From Bugula neritina (Eukaryota; Bryozoa; Gymnolaemata; Cheilostomatida; Bugulidae), in assembly GCA_964035545.1 (NCBI GenBank), contig OZ037765.1, forward strand, positions 13,262,698 through 13,326,697: a DNA stretch of 64,000 nt. Reading direction: 5' to 3'. The position numbers were made by a program, and so were the translations under genes. Under the pieces are notes generated by a model. The model worked only from the letters and a program-made list of their open reading frames with translations. It was not told the origin of the DNA and made no database searches. How positions within the stretch are numbered: position 1 is the stretch's first letter; each line of letters starts with the position of its first letter. This document shows positions 53,554-64,000 of this stretch, piece by piece.

Positions 53554-56500
53554 ATGCCTGGCCATGGGCATTCTCATGGGGGTGGAGCTTGTGAGCATGA
53601 CCATGACCCAGTAGATAATTTGGCAACAGCGTATAATCTTTATCAAAAAGTTGATATTGCGAATGTTCAATGTTTAAATGAAGTAGCAGATGGTTCTGGG
53701 AAAAAAGTGTTCAAGGCTTGGTCTGATCGTGCAGACAGAACCCATGTAAGCTGTACAACTGCACTTTGAAATGGTTGTACGAGGGTCAGTCAATAAGTAG
53801 TGGGAATTTTGTTATAACTTTTTATTAGAATAAGATAGAGCTTTACAACTTTTTCACTTTTCAACATAGTCCTCTTCTTTCTCTATGCACTTGTTCCACC
53901 TTCCTACAAGGTTCTCAATTCCTGCAAAATAGAATTCCAACGGCAGGGTTCTGAACCAATTGCGCACAGCTTCAATGACCACTGCATCAGTAGTGAAGTG
54001 CTTGCCTCTCATGTGGCTCTTTAATGGTTCAAAAAGATGGAAATCACTTGCTGCCAAATCTGGACTATAAGGAGGGTTTACTAACACCTCCCAACCCAGT
54101 TCATCAATTTTTCTGAGTCTTCTCATGCACTCTCTGGCAGCCATAAGACGCTGCGCTTTGTGCACATCAGTCAGCTTCTTGGGTACGCAGCGTGCGCTGA
54201 CTTTGTTGAAGGCATATAGCTTCTCATGGACAATATTGTGGGCCGTTCCATGTGAAATGCCTATGGTCTCAGCAACATCATCAATAGTGAGTCTTCTATC
54301 AGATTTAACCAGCTTTTCCACTTTAGCTACTGTGTCAGGAGCTAAAACATCCACTGGCCTACCACTTCTTGGCTCATCAGTAATGTCTTCTCACCCATTC
54401 TTGAATTCATGAACCAACCTATAGCAGCTTGTTTGTGATATAGAGTTTTCCCCATATTGTTCTTTCATTCTACTGTGTATAAGACTTGCTCTGACACCCT
54501 CAGCTGTCAAAAATCTTATAACAGCTCTTTGCTCTATGAGTGCGCATTTTTTCAGGTTGGCAGCCATTTTATATTTAAATAATATAAAAAGTTGAATCAC
54601 TTGAATGATCAAATTTTGGATATGTGATGGCAACTCCCATTTATAGAAGTTTTGAAAATATTAAATTGCTAGATAAAATAGAACAACAGCTATGACAAAA
54701 TTCCCACTACGTATTGACTGACCCTCGTATATCTGGGCTTAGATGAAGCATCTTTTATTTTCTTTGCATTTATTCATATTTTATTTGCATTTTTTAAAGT
54801 TTATATATAAGTCACAAAATGTTGCTTGTTTTCAGTTTGTCGAAAGTGATGCCGATGAAGAGCTTTTATTTAAAATTCCGTAAGTGTTTTTTAAATCTTT
54901 TATCTTGGAAATTTTTTAAATCGGTGATATTAATGATTTTATTGCTATTCAAGTTATTCAAGCAGAATTATGCTTGTCAAATTTTCTGTCACTAAAATCA
55001 TAATTCTGTATTTCAATAATTTTGTATAACTTTAAAAACAGGAAATAGATATTTTATTACGTTGTATGTAGCTTACCCATAGACATCTGTATATTCTAAG
55101 TTATGATTTTAGATTCACAGGCTCTGTTAAGTTGCGCGGTGTTCTTATGATTGGTGGTGAAGAGGGAACTCATCCTAAATGTATGAGATTGTATGTACAG
55201 ATTGAATTTCTTGTTCTGTCAAAGCTTTTAAAAACTATACAGAATTTTTTACCCGTTAGATGGTTGCTTTTTCATACAAGTTGAAAGTTAAGCTTCTATA
55301 TTGTACTGTGTTTTATTATTCTTTTAGATATAAAAACAGACCAAATATGACATTTGATGAAACAGGGTCGGTACCTGACCAAGAGTTTGAATTGACTAGG
55401 GATGAAGTTGGTGTGGTGGAATATAACACTAAAGCTGCTAAGTTCAATAATGTTTCTCAGCTCTGTATTCACTTTCCTTCTAATTACGGAGATGATTCTA
55501 CTAAAGTCTATTATATTGGCTTAAAAGGCGACTTCATGCAGGTTAATAACTAGAATATCTTATGAATAGAAACATTCTATTTACTTTATAGACCTTTTCA
55601 CTGCAAACTCTCAATTTAAATCTTTTAATGAACTTTAATTCATCTTTATTTTTGAGAATTATATTTATTACTTCCCAAAACAGGTCTGATGGATTAGTAT
55701 TGAGGGGTGTGACTAAAATGGGTGGCCACCCGATGTTGCGGTCCGTGACACCCATTTTAGCCATAAGGGGAGGTTTTGACTAAAATGGTTGTTGCAAAAA
55801 ATTTTCGTTTTATTTTAAGATTTTTAGACAGTTGTGACTGTTAAGATTATTGTTATATAAATCTTCAGTCAATAATGAACATTTCACAATTGTTTGAACC
55901 AAAATACATAAGTAAATAATGATAAAATTGAAATAATTATAACAAAAACCAAATTCATCAAGAGTTATATTTCCTCATCAAAAATTAATTTTTTCCTAAT
56001 TATATTGTTATTGTTATGATCGCCGACATGCCGACTTATAAAACATATACTTTAAACTAATAAAAATGCTGGAAGTAATATTGGAAAAACAAAAATGTTC
56101 CAAAAAAATTAAATATTTTCGCAACACCAATTTTAGTTAAAGTAACCCAGGATGACTAAAATGGGTGTCACAAGAATTTTTGACTTGCATTTAGCATTGA
56201 GGACAGATATATTTTTACAATTGACATCATTAACCTGCTTTTGCATTTTTAAATTCAACTTAGCTAATTAAAAAGTTACGAAACTACGACATAAGAATGA
56301 ATAAGATTAAAGTCATTGTGAAAACTCTTGGGGTCAAAAACTAGGAGGTGTCGCGAAAAATTCAATACATGTATTTTAACTTAATTTCATAGTTATTTTT
56401 TAGTTTCTAGACATACTGACTCATGAACCATATACTTTAAATTAGTAAAAATACTGAGAGTAATATTAAGAAACAAAAATGTTCAGAAAATGTGAAAATG

Positions 56501-57626
56501 AAACTAAAAATCTTTGCGACATCCATTTTAGTCAAAATCCCCCCCCAAATGACTAAAATGGGTGTCACGGTGATTTTTGCTTTATTTTTTTAGCTTTTTG
56601 GCAATTCTTGTTGTTTAATTGGTTGTAGATTAAAACTTTAAAAAACTTTAATATACTATAACTGTTTCACCCTAAATGACAGTAGTATTATATAATAATT
56701 TACAATAATAATAAAATATAATAAAAACCAAAAGCCATCAGTGGCACCCCCTAGAGTTATGTTCTTTTTGATCTTGGTTTTGTTTTTATTATTTTTCGTT
56801 AATATTTATGATTATTAAGAGTTTTAATAATTTTAATTAGTAAATGTCAGTAAAAGTTTCAATGACATAATTTATAATATCTAAAACCGCCCAGAAAGCT
56901 ATAAATAAAGCATAAATCACCGTAACAGCCATTTTAGTCATTTGTGGCTGTTTTGACTAAAATGGGTGTCGCAAAGATTTTTAGTTTTATTCTCACTTTG
57001 TAAACATTTTTGTTTTTTAATATTGCTCACAGCGTTTTTAATAGTTTAAAGTATGTGTTTCATAAGTCAGCATGTCTATGATCTCAAAAAATAACTATGA
57101 AATTGAGTTGAAAATTGATATTTTGACAAGGCAAAATAACTCTTAACGAGTTTGTTTTTGTTACAATTATTTCAATTTTATCACTATTTATGTATTTTGG
57201 TTTAAACGATTGTGAAATGCTCATTATTCACTTAAGATTTGTTCAACAATAATCTTAACAGTCACAACTGTCTAAAAATCTGAAAATAAAACGAAAATTG
57301 TTCGCGACACCCATTTTAGTCAAAACCCCCCTTATGACTAAAAGGAGTGTCACGGACCGCGACACCGAATGGCCAACCATTTTAGTCACACCCAGTATTT
57401 GAGTGTCCTGTATATTAAAAAGTCTAATTGATGTCTAGACTTTAAACTGTATAGTATACAGTCCTGGAATCTGTAGAGAAATACACACAGGTTTCTGTTG
57501 CTTACAAGCTGTCAAATTTTTTAGGCTCACCGTGAAGAGATAGTGATAGTCAATTATGAATTGAATGCAAACCCAGCTGATCATAAAAGTATTCTACCTG
57601 ACGCTGCTAACCATTCTGTTAGCTAA
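53554..57626 (+). CDS. PITHD1: PITH domain-containing protein 1, complete
   Basis: Cytosolic/nuclear PITH-domain protein; the PITH fold also forms the proteasome-binding part of thioredoxin-like protein 1. Exons 53554-53745, 54836-54879, 55113-55190, 55328-55541 and 57525-57626 join in frame to 209 aa; I recall human PITHD1 as 211. Start: MPGHGHSHGGG, the His/Gly-rich beginning typical of the family. Then LYQKVDIANVQCLNE, KAWSDRADRTHFVESDADEE, LLFKIPFTGSVKLRGVL, GGEEGTHPKCMRLYKNRPNM, KFNNVSQLCIHFPSNYGDD, TKVYYIGLKGDF, and the ending EEIVIVNYELNANPADHK, all closely matching the human protein. Intron 1 holds a mariner remnant and intron 4 a foldback element. Candidate poly(A) signals AATAAA lie near 57772 and 58157. 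Confidence 0.97.
53780..54727 (-). mobile_element. Deleted mariner element in PITHD1 intron 1
   Basis: 948 bp bounded by TA dinucleotides (53778-53779 and 54728-54729). The left end CGAGGGTCAGTCAATA and right end TATTGACTGACCCTCG are inverted repeats, extending to about 33 bp with one mismatch. The minus strand encodes transposase pieces, described separately. TA target duplication and the transposase type identify Tc1/mariner. Confidence 0.94.
53854..54633 (-). pseudogene. Mariner transposase, frameshifted and lacking the catalytic centre
   Basis: The N-terminal helix-turn-helix part is in one frame (54633-54391: CALIEQRAVIRFLTAEGV, SISQTSCYRLVHEFKNG, stop). The second HTH and C-terminal part follow in another (54354-53854: RLTIDDVAETIGISHGTAHN, then NPPYSPDLAASDFHLFEPLK, ending CIEKEEDYVEK). 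Between CMRRLRKIDELGWEV and NPPYSPDL the central region with the first two catalytic Asp residues is missing; only the last Asp (YSPDLAASD) remains. Not functional. Confidence 0.9.
55705..57393. mobile_element. 1.7-kb foldback/MULE-like element made of repeated inverted modules
   Basis: The outer ends GGGTGTGACTAAAATGG and CCATTTTAGTCACACCC are perfect inverted repeats; the arms stay complementary for about 400 bp (55705-56120 against 56960-57393). The motif GACTAAAATGGGTGTC and its reverse complement face each other in five hairpin-like nodes centred near 55771, 56146, 56542, 56948 and 57328, about 375-405 bp apart. Flanks are AGTATTGAG (55696-55704) and AGTATTTGAG (57394-57403), a 9-bp-type target duplication with one indel, as in foldback and Mutator-like elements. 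No transposase frame. It lies in PITHD1 intron 4. Confidence 0.88.
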
Positions 57627-59192
57627 ACTACTAGTGAACATTTTAGCTAACTATGATACTAAGAGCTGACGTTCGACCCTGTAGTGATGGAGGAAGAGTG
57701 AAGCCTAAAGGTGATCACTAGTCAGTATGCCAGCAAAATCTAATAAAATACTAAGATGACTTAACTACAAGCAATAAATTACTGTTGGCTGAAGTTAGCT
57801 GAACGCTTATATGTTAGTATAATTTATAGACTCTCTGAAAGTGATCTGTTTTTGTTTTGGTAAGCATGGTTATATGTGTTTTAAATATTTATGGTCAATT
57901 TATATTCATTGATCACTTTAAAAGGGATATAGGCATGGTGTTGTTTCATTCTAACCAATTCAAATTTCCATATAACCATTCTAAAAAATATGCATTCTAA
58001 AAATGAGTAAATACATTGTTTTCTCTACTTTACTGTGATTAAGTAGAATTTAAATTGTATAAACTGCATATAAAAATTACGAATACGTTGTAAATATTGA
58101 CGGTTCCAACTTATTGCATGAAAGTGAAAAAAGGTTGTATTTGTACAAAGATATGAAATAAAAACCTTTCGTTCTTTGTGGCTTATGGCTACATATATGG
58201 TATTTCACCAGAAGTCATAAATAACGTCATTGCAAAAAAGTGAGTTGGTTTGTAACTAGCTATGTTACAGCTTTTGACACCTAAATCTTCGTATTAGATG
58301 TTAATAATACTATTTGAACCATGATTATAAGCTGTAGTTATTGTGTTCATTTACATATATCGCATTATTCAACGTATGTTTTTCTCACAAAATACTATAA
58401 ATAATGTAAATAAGCAAAAGTTGTGAGTTTAGATGTTGGTGTCAAGTTCAAGATAGTATTGTAATTGTATCATAAATATAAAAGCGTTCTCTTAATACAT
58501 CATCTAGATAAAGAATAACAACATAATAAAATTAATTGACAAGGATTGTTAACAGTGTTGACTGTTGCATATTGCAATGGCAATGGGATAATTTAATGAA
58601 CTATTTCATATTCATGAAAGATTTTTAAGTGTCAACTTTAGATTTTTCTTTAATATAGGCTGCACCTATATATTATAAAGATGGCCGAGCACTATTGAAA
58701 ACAGAAACTTCCTAATTATTACTCAACTGCGCAGTTAGTATAAACATAAGCCATCTACTCTTTTATAGCTGTGTTATAATTTTCTATTGGGCAGTATCAA
58801 TGCAAAACCTACAGCGGACAATTTTTTGTTAGATAATGTAATAAACTGTTCATGTACACATACGATTTGTTTCACTGCATCCTTTGGAGTTATGTGTTCC
58901 TTATATTTTTTTTAGCCCAGTTAAAATATCTTCTTCGAACCTCAATATAAGTCTTTTATTGTAGTATTATTGCCTGCTGTTAGTTTCACTTGCACTACGA
59001 CTCCAATGAATCGGTTTTTCATAGCACAGTGAAAATTTAAAAGCATAATTACGTCAACTTTAAGTTTAAGTTTTAGTTTATATCTCAACTTGAACTACAT
59101 GCATTTAGCATTAACGAGTGGTACATCTGGCAGTTGAGCTCAAATTTCAACATACTGCTTTTGTTTATTAAAATAACAAATATAGCATCAGC
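57627..59192. other. PITHD1 3' flank and TCERG1 5' flank
   Basis: About 1.57 kb between same-strand neighbours. The first part should be PITHD1 3' UTR (AATAAA near 57772 and 58157). The second should hold the TCERG1 promoter and 5' UTR, which I cannot place. No other gene is visible. Confidence 0.6.
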
Positions 59193-62100
59193 ATGGAAGA
59201 ATTAGAATATTCAGAGCAGATAAATAACAATGAAAGTGATTATGATGAAGCTACTGCTGGTTATCCGGCTGAAAATGGTATACATCACGATCGAGATGGA
59301 AAACCGGTCTCAATCTTCGACCTGGAACTAAAACCTCCAGGACCAGGAGGAGCACCCAACCATGCTGGAGGTGCTCCATTTCGTCCAAGAATACCTCTGT
59401 AAGTTTAACTCAAACTCAGTGTGTGAAAAAATATAATAATATTATTATATTATTATTATAATTAATATTAGTTTAAATTATTATAATAATATTAATAGTA
59501 ATATGAAATAGTAATAGTGGTATTATTACTAATAGTAATCACTAATTCAAAACAGTAATGCTCCTAATTCCGTAATTGAATTTGATTAAATTTAATTTTT
59601 ACTGTTAGCTCTTCATTTTGTCAATAACTAATTACTAAAGTACTGATTTACCTAGCTTTTAGTTATGTACCGTATGAATGATTGTAAATGTAATCAGTAA
59701 TGCATTCCTAATTTCATTATTTCATTATCACAATTTCTTAAAGTTAATAATACTAATAGTAATACTAGTTTTAGTATAGCAATAATGGCCAAATGTTCAT
59801 CTTGTCGTAGTGGTAGTAACTCACTGTAAGTGTAACCGTAGCCGTAGGCACCCGGGTACCACTGGTGCCACTAGTACTAGTAGTAGTACCACTGGTGCCC
59901 TGGTTACTAGTGTCAGTGGTACTGCTCCTGCTACTGCTGCTATTACTACATTAGACTTGGTAAAGGCCGAAAGACTCTGCTTCGGATAAGTAGTAACTAG
60001 TATTACTATTGAAGTTTAGACTAAACTCTTAGCGTAGGGCCACACGACACATTTTACACGTTCGTGACGTGCGAAAAAACCCGTTTAGCCCAAAAATGGG
60101 ACGTCGTGAGCGGGATTTTCATGAGTCTAACATGCTGAGCGAGAAGTGCGGCAAGCTCGTGCGTGTTTGATCTAATTGGCTTTTTATCATCTAGGTGAGA
60201 ACGCATTTTTCATTTTAATTCACGTTGTAGCTTTTAGCAAACTGAATTAAAACAGTTTCATATAATTTGCATTTTCGCTTTCACAGTATCTAAAGTCACT
60301 TTGCCGATGACGTAGTTTTATAAACAAACGTCTGTAGGCGAGCAGTAACGCTAACATCCCTAGCTAATAAATTTGTACACTCGCAACACACGCACTGTGT
60401 GTGGCAGGTCTCTACAGGTACGGGTTTTCTCGCACGTCACAAACGTGTAAAATGCGTCGTGTGGCCCTATTCTTAGTATTTTACATTTGCAATTAAAATA
60501 ATACTTAGGAAGAGCATCCAGTCATAATTGCTCCTGTGCCTCATTTAAACAAGTCCTTAGCTCGTTCTAGCAAAAACCCTTACCATCAGAGGTTTCTCAC
60601 AGGGATAGCGACTATAAACTTGCGTGAGAATTAAAATAATACTAATAGCAATACCAGCCTTTGCTGTCTGAAAATGATAGTTTCAACTTATGTGACAATG
60701 CTTGCAGATTTTATAAATATAAATATTTGTATAAAGGCAAATATCTATAAGTTCTGCAATTGATTAAGTTTAAAAGATTTTAGATTTTGGTAATTAAAGG
60801 CCTGGCCTCACGATCGTGAGAATCACACGAAATGTGTGAAGAAATATGTTTTGAAGTTTACTAATTTGATTTAACTTTGATAATGTGTAGGTAAATGATA
60901 GACCAAATTAGCATGAACTACATTGTATGTTATTTCGAGGTGACAACTTTCTGTAATCAGAAAAACTTAAAGTGCTTCGATTTTAGAAATGACATTATTC
61001 ATCTTGAATTGCCAAAATAAAAAACTTGTTTTCAATGTGTATTTTAAGATCAAAAATTTGAGTCTTATGATGAGTTCACAGGCATAAATGTGTTGAACTA
61101 AATAGATAATTTACGTAAGAACCATTTTGTTTTCTTATAGAATTTTACTATATATTTTCAATTTGCCTCTTTGACGCAAAATGTTAATTAGCATATAAAT
61201 GATCTTTCGGAATTTTAGTGGAGGTCCCCGTGGAATACCAGGATTTCGAGGACCACCACCAAGAGGATTCCGTGGTCCACCAGGTCCAGGAGGTCCTTTT
61301 AGACCACGTGTTGGTCACCCACATGGCTTCAGAGGTCCACCTCCATTTGCAAGGGGTGGGCTACCACCTATGAGAGGGCCGAGAGTAAGCTATATCCTAA
61401 CATATTCTGCTTGTAAAATAATATAGTAGTTTGAGTTTCTTTTACTGGTTAAAGTATTATTTCAGTACTCTGCGGGCAATGGGAAGGTTGTGAATTGTTT
61501 CTTTATTAACTTGTAATTGAATTAAATGAAGCATAGCTAATGTCACTTTATTCTGTGCAGACTTTGTTCAAGAGAGAGGATGGCAGAGTTAGAGCTCGGG
61601 TATCATTTGCATGATTACCGGTTTATTTATATGGTGTTGATTTGTTACTTTTCTTCATTTAATTAGGATGGTCAATTTATTTCTAAAATAGTACACAAAA
61701 TCATTATATACTTTCCCATGATATGCATCTATTTGCTTTTTCAATCTTTTAGGGACCACCTCCATTTGGAATGCCCCCGCATATGATGCATGGTGGACCA
61801 CCCCCTCATGGCCCCGGCGGACCGCCCCCTCATATGATGGGTCCGCCTCCTGGTAGTTTGCCACCGAATGTCAAGCCAATTGAGCTGTGGGTAGAGACTA
61901 TGTCAGGTAAGGCCGCTTTTCCATCAGTGAATCATTATTTTTGCATCCATATTATAGTAATCATTACATTTTGTAAACTTTGAAGGTGATAAAGCGTACT
62001 ACTACAATGCTAAGACAAGGGAAGCTGCATGGAAAAAGCCTGAAAATGTAAAAATAATCAAGCAAGAAGAATTTGAGGCTATTGCTGCTACTGGCCAAGA

Positions 62101-64000
62101 CCCTATTATGGTTATTTCAGGTTAGTTTCATTATCTATGCAAAAATATTGGTTAAAGCATTTTGTTTAGTTGACATGAAAGTTTTGTTGACAATTTTGTA
62201 ATTTAGCCCGAGAAATGGCAGAGGGTAAAGTTGGAGGGTCGGGTGAGCCAGCAGCTGATGCCGAAACCAACTCTATAACTGAAGAGGGTTCTGAAGCTTC
62301 ACAGTCATCTGCTGCCTCTGGTCATCCATCATCTTCCGGCCCACCTCCAGGGTTTTCCCTCCCTCCGCCTGGCTTTGCTGGTCCACCTCCTGGCATGATA
62401 CCACCTTCTGGTAAGTTTTTTAAGTGCACTAGTATGGCATAAAGTATATTTACATGCTTTTTAGACCTATACTTGATCCTTCACTCATTGTAAGATTTGA
62501 CAAGAAATCATCAACACGTGTGCTAATGTATAAAACCTGTCTAGCTTTTACTGTATTTGTTATAGTTAACATGCCTCCACCAGGAATGGGTATGCCCCCA
62601 CCAGGAATACCCCCTGCAGGCATGCATATGCCTCCTCCAGGAGTGGGGATGCCTCCTGCTGGAATTAGAATGCCTCCCCCTGGGTTAAATATGCCCCCTC
62701 CAGGCATGGGCGGACCTCCTCCTTTCATGTCTGCACCTCATAACATGCAGAAAACACCAGAAGTTGCCGAGTGGTCAGAACATGAGACTCAAGAAGGCAA
62801 GAAGTACTATTACAACTCTCGCACTCAAGAATCTGTATGGGAGAAGCCAGAACCATTGAAGAAGTGGGAGGAAGCTGTAACTGTGGTTTCAGGTTCGAAT
62901 GTGCAGGCACTTAGTCAATTATGCATTAGCTTTGCTAAAGATTTGTTTAAATAACCTCACATTTCTCACTCCTCACACTCCCTGCTAATACACAGGTAGT
63001 TGACCGCATGGCATGTAGTTGATCAATTGATTTATTACAAATCCCAAATATGAAAACATGTTGCGAAATTTAGTTGACCATATTATTTTACTATTTTTCT
63101 GGTATTTTTTGTGTAACAGCTGCTATTGCTGGACAAAATGCTGAAGCACTCAGTGGAGAGAGTAGTACACAGTCTGGGGAATCTAGTCAGCCTATGCAAA
63201 CTGCCATTAGTCAGGATGAGATGGTCAGCAATCCTGCAGAGCAGGTGGCAACTGAAGAGAGTATGGACACTTCAGAGGTTAGCTGTTTGCCACTGTCATG
63301 GTAATATATCTGATACTGGTTGTTTGGTTGATTTAGTTTATTCAAATGTGCAGCCAATGGTCTTGAATGGGTTTGTTGTTCACATACATTATTTCAACAT
63401 TATTAGAACAGACCACTTACTCTTCTGGTTGTATAAGTCTGTTTGAGTGCATTTAGTTTGTCACTGGCTCACACATATAGTTATGAAAATGTTTAGTATT
63501 TTATTGTTATGTGATAAATGATGACTTGTGAGTTAAACCTGCAATTATAAACATTAGATCAAGACTGTACAGCAGGAGTTGCCTCAAGTCGTTGAGTCTA
63601 AACCGGAACCTGTGCCGGAGAAACCTAAAGACAAGTCAAAACCTGTGAGTTCAACTCCAGTGCCGGGCTCTCCGTGGTGCGTTGTCTGGACCGGAGATGA
63701 TAAGCAGTTCTTTTATAATCCGAGTAAAAAGATGTCCGTGTGGGAGCTGCCAGAAGATTTAGTGGTCAGTTGTTAGAGCTGCTTTCAAATCTGTGCTGCT
63801 GTATATGTTACAACTATTTCCTAATCTATTACTTTCTTAGAATAGTATTTGGTTTGGTATTCAAAATATCTGGTTTGTACTTTGCAAATAAGAAAGCTGA
63901 TGTTGTATTAGTTTAAATATGTAATGCAGTTAGTAAGGATTGCCATATATATTCAACGGAATGATCTAGGGCCGAGAGGATGTTCTCAAATTAATTTCTG
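59193..64000 (+). CDS. TCERG1: Transcription elongation regulator 1 (CA150), 5' part, truncated by the window
   Basis: Nuclear factor that couples RNA polymerase II elongation and splicing: WW domains bind SF1 and other proline-rich partners, FF domains bind the phospho-CTD. Exons: 59193-59398, 61219-61384, 61753-61906, 61986-62120, 62207-62410, 62566-62892, 63120-63277, 63558-63764, 63970 onward (529 codons so far, all phases consistent). Acidic N-terminus ([19 protein letters not shown]), Gly/Pro/Arg-rich exon 2 ([17 protein letters not shown]), WW1 ([25 protein letters not shown]), Pro/Met/Gly repeats, WW2 ([26 protein letters not shown]), WW3 ([27 protein letters not shown]), then [10 protein letters not shown], matching human GRADVDKII. 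The FF domains must lie downstream. The vertebrate Gln-Ala repeat is absent. Confidence 0.96.
59750..59960. repeat. ACT/AGT repeat with GTACCACTGGTGCC duplicated
   Basis: A degenerate ACTAGTAGTAGT tract in which GTACCACTGGTGCC, itself nearly palindromic, occurs twice, separated by ACTAGTACTAGTAGTA. It is GC-richer than the surroundings. It ends in CTACTGCTGCTATTACTACA. Confidence 0.75.
60035..60469. mobile_element. 435-bp MITE with inverted repeats of about 50 bp
   Basis: The left end TAGGGCCACACGACACATTT and the right end AAATGCGTCGTGTGGCCCTA are inverted repeats with one mismatch, and the match continues through ACACGTTCGTGACGTGCGA to AAAACCCG (about 50 bp). The flanks contain CTTAG on both sides, but a clean target duplication is not clear. 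Diverged relatives lie at 32470, 32923 and perhaps 36340. There is no coding capacity. Confidence 0.88.

Larger units (their letters stand above)
59399..61218 (+). other. TCERG1 intron 1, repeat-rich
   Basis: 1.82 kb. Holds an AT-rich ATTAATATTA patch (59430-59530), an ACT-type repeat with two direct copies of GTACCACTGGTGCC (about 59850-59905), and the MITE at 60035-60469. No coding exon seen. Confidence 0.7.

Noticed and set aside
55680-57400. CRISPR-like spaced repeats
   Set aside because: The motif recurs about every 390 bp in alternating orientation with related, not unique, intervals, inside a eukaryotic intron. It fits a foldback transposon, not a CRISPR array.
61560-61600. Possible small TCERG1 exon ([12 protein letters not shown]) after a CAG acceptor
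   Set aside because: The donor (GTATCATT) is weak, and the neighbouring exons join in phase 0 without it. It could be an alternative exon, but I cannot support it.

Overview
This window is nuclear DNA from an animal, most likely a marine spiralian (lophotrochozoan) invertebrate. It is AT-rich, its genes are split into many short exons with GT-AG introns, and it is dense in transposable elements and AT or ACT simple repeats. The coding content is metazoan: synapsin, one insulin/IGF receptor, PITHD1, TCERG1 and a probable MIEAP-family protein. The phylum is an inference; nothing here fixes the species.

Layout. 1-7.2 kb (+): the 3' ten exons of synapsin. 8.66-20.2 kb (-): a complete 23-exon insulin/IGF receptor, tail-to-tail with synapsin, whose spliced reading frame closes exactly at 1619 codons plus stop. 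20.2-25.6 kb: receptor 5' flank with ACT/AGT repeats and a tRNA-derived SINE. 25.6-29 kb: a Penelope-like retroelement flanked by 873-bp inverted arms and (TA)n tracts. 31.3-34.05 kb (+): a three-exon gene of unknown family. 34.1-41 kb: several MITE-like inverted-repeat elements and one hAT-type element with a perfect 8-bp target duplication. 35.1-45.9 kb (+): a MIEAP/SPATA18-like gene with two possible first exons. 47.8-53 kb: a tandem tRNA-SINE pair, a broken LINE and an internally deleted Ty3/gypsy element on the minus strand. 53.55-57.63 kb (+): complete PITHD1, with a deleted mariner in intron 1 and a 1.7-kb multi-module foldback element in intron 4. 59.19-64 kb (+): the 5' half of TCERG1, running off the window.

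The host genes do unrelated jobs (synaptic vesicle regulation, insulin signalling, mitochondrial quality control, proteasome/thioredoxin-related PITH protein, transcription-splicing coupling) and are not an operon. The most unusual structures are the foldback element at 55.7-57.4 kb, which has hairpin nodes about every 390 bp, and the inverted Penelope arrangement at 25.9-28.9 kb. All calls come from reading the sequence; no database search was run.
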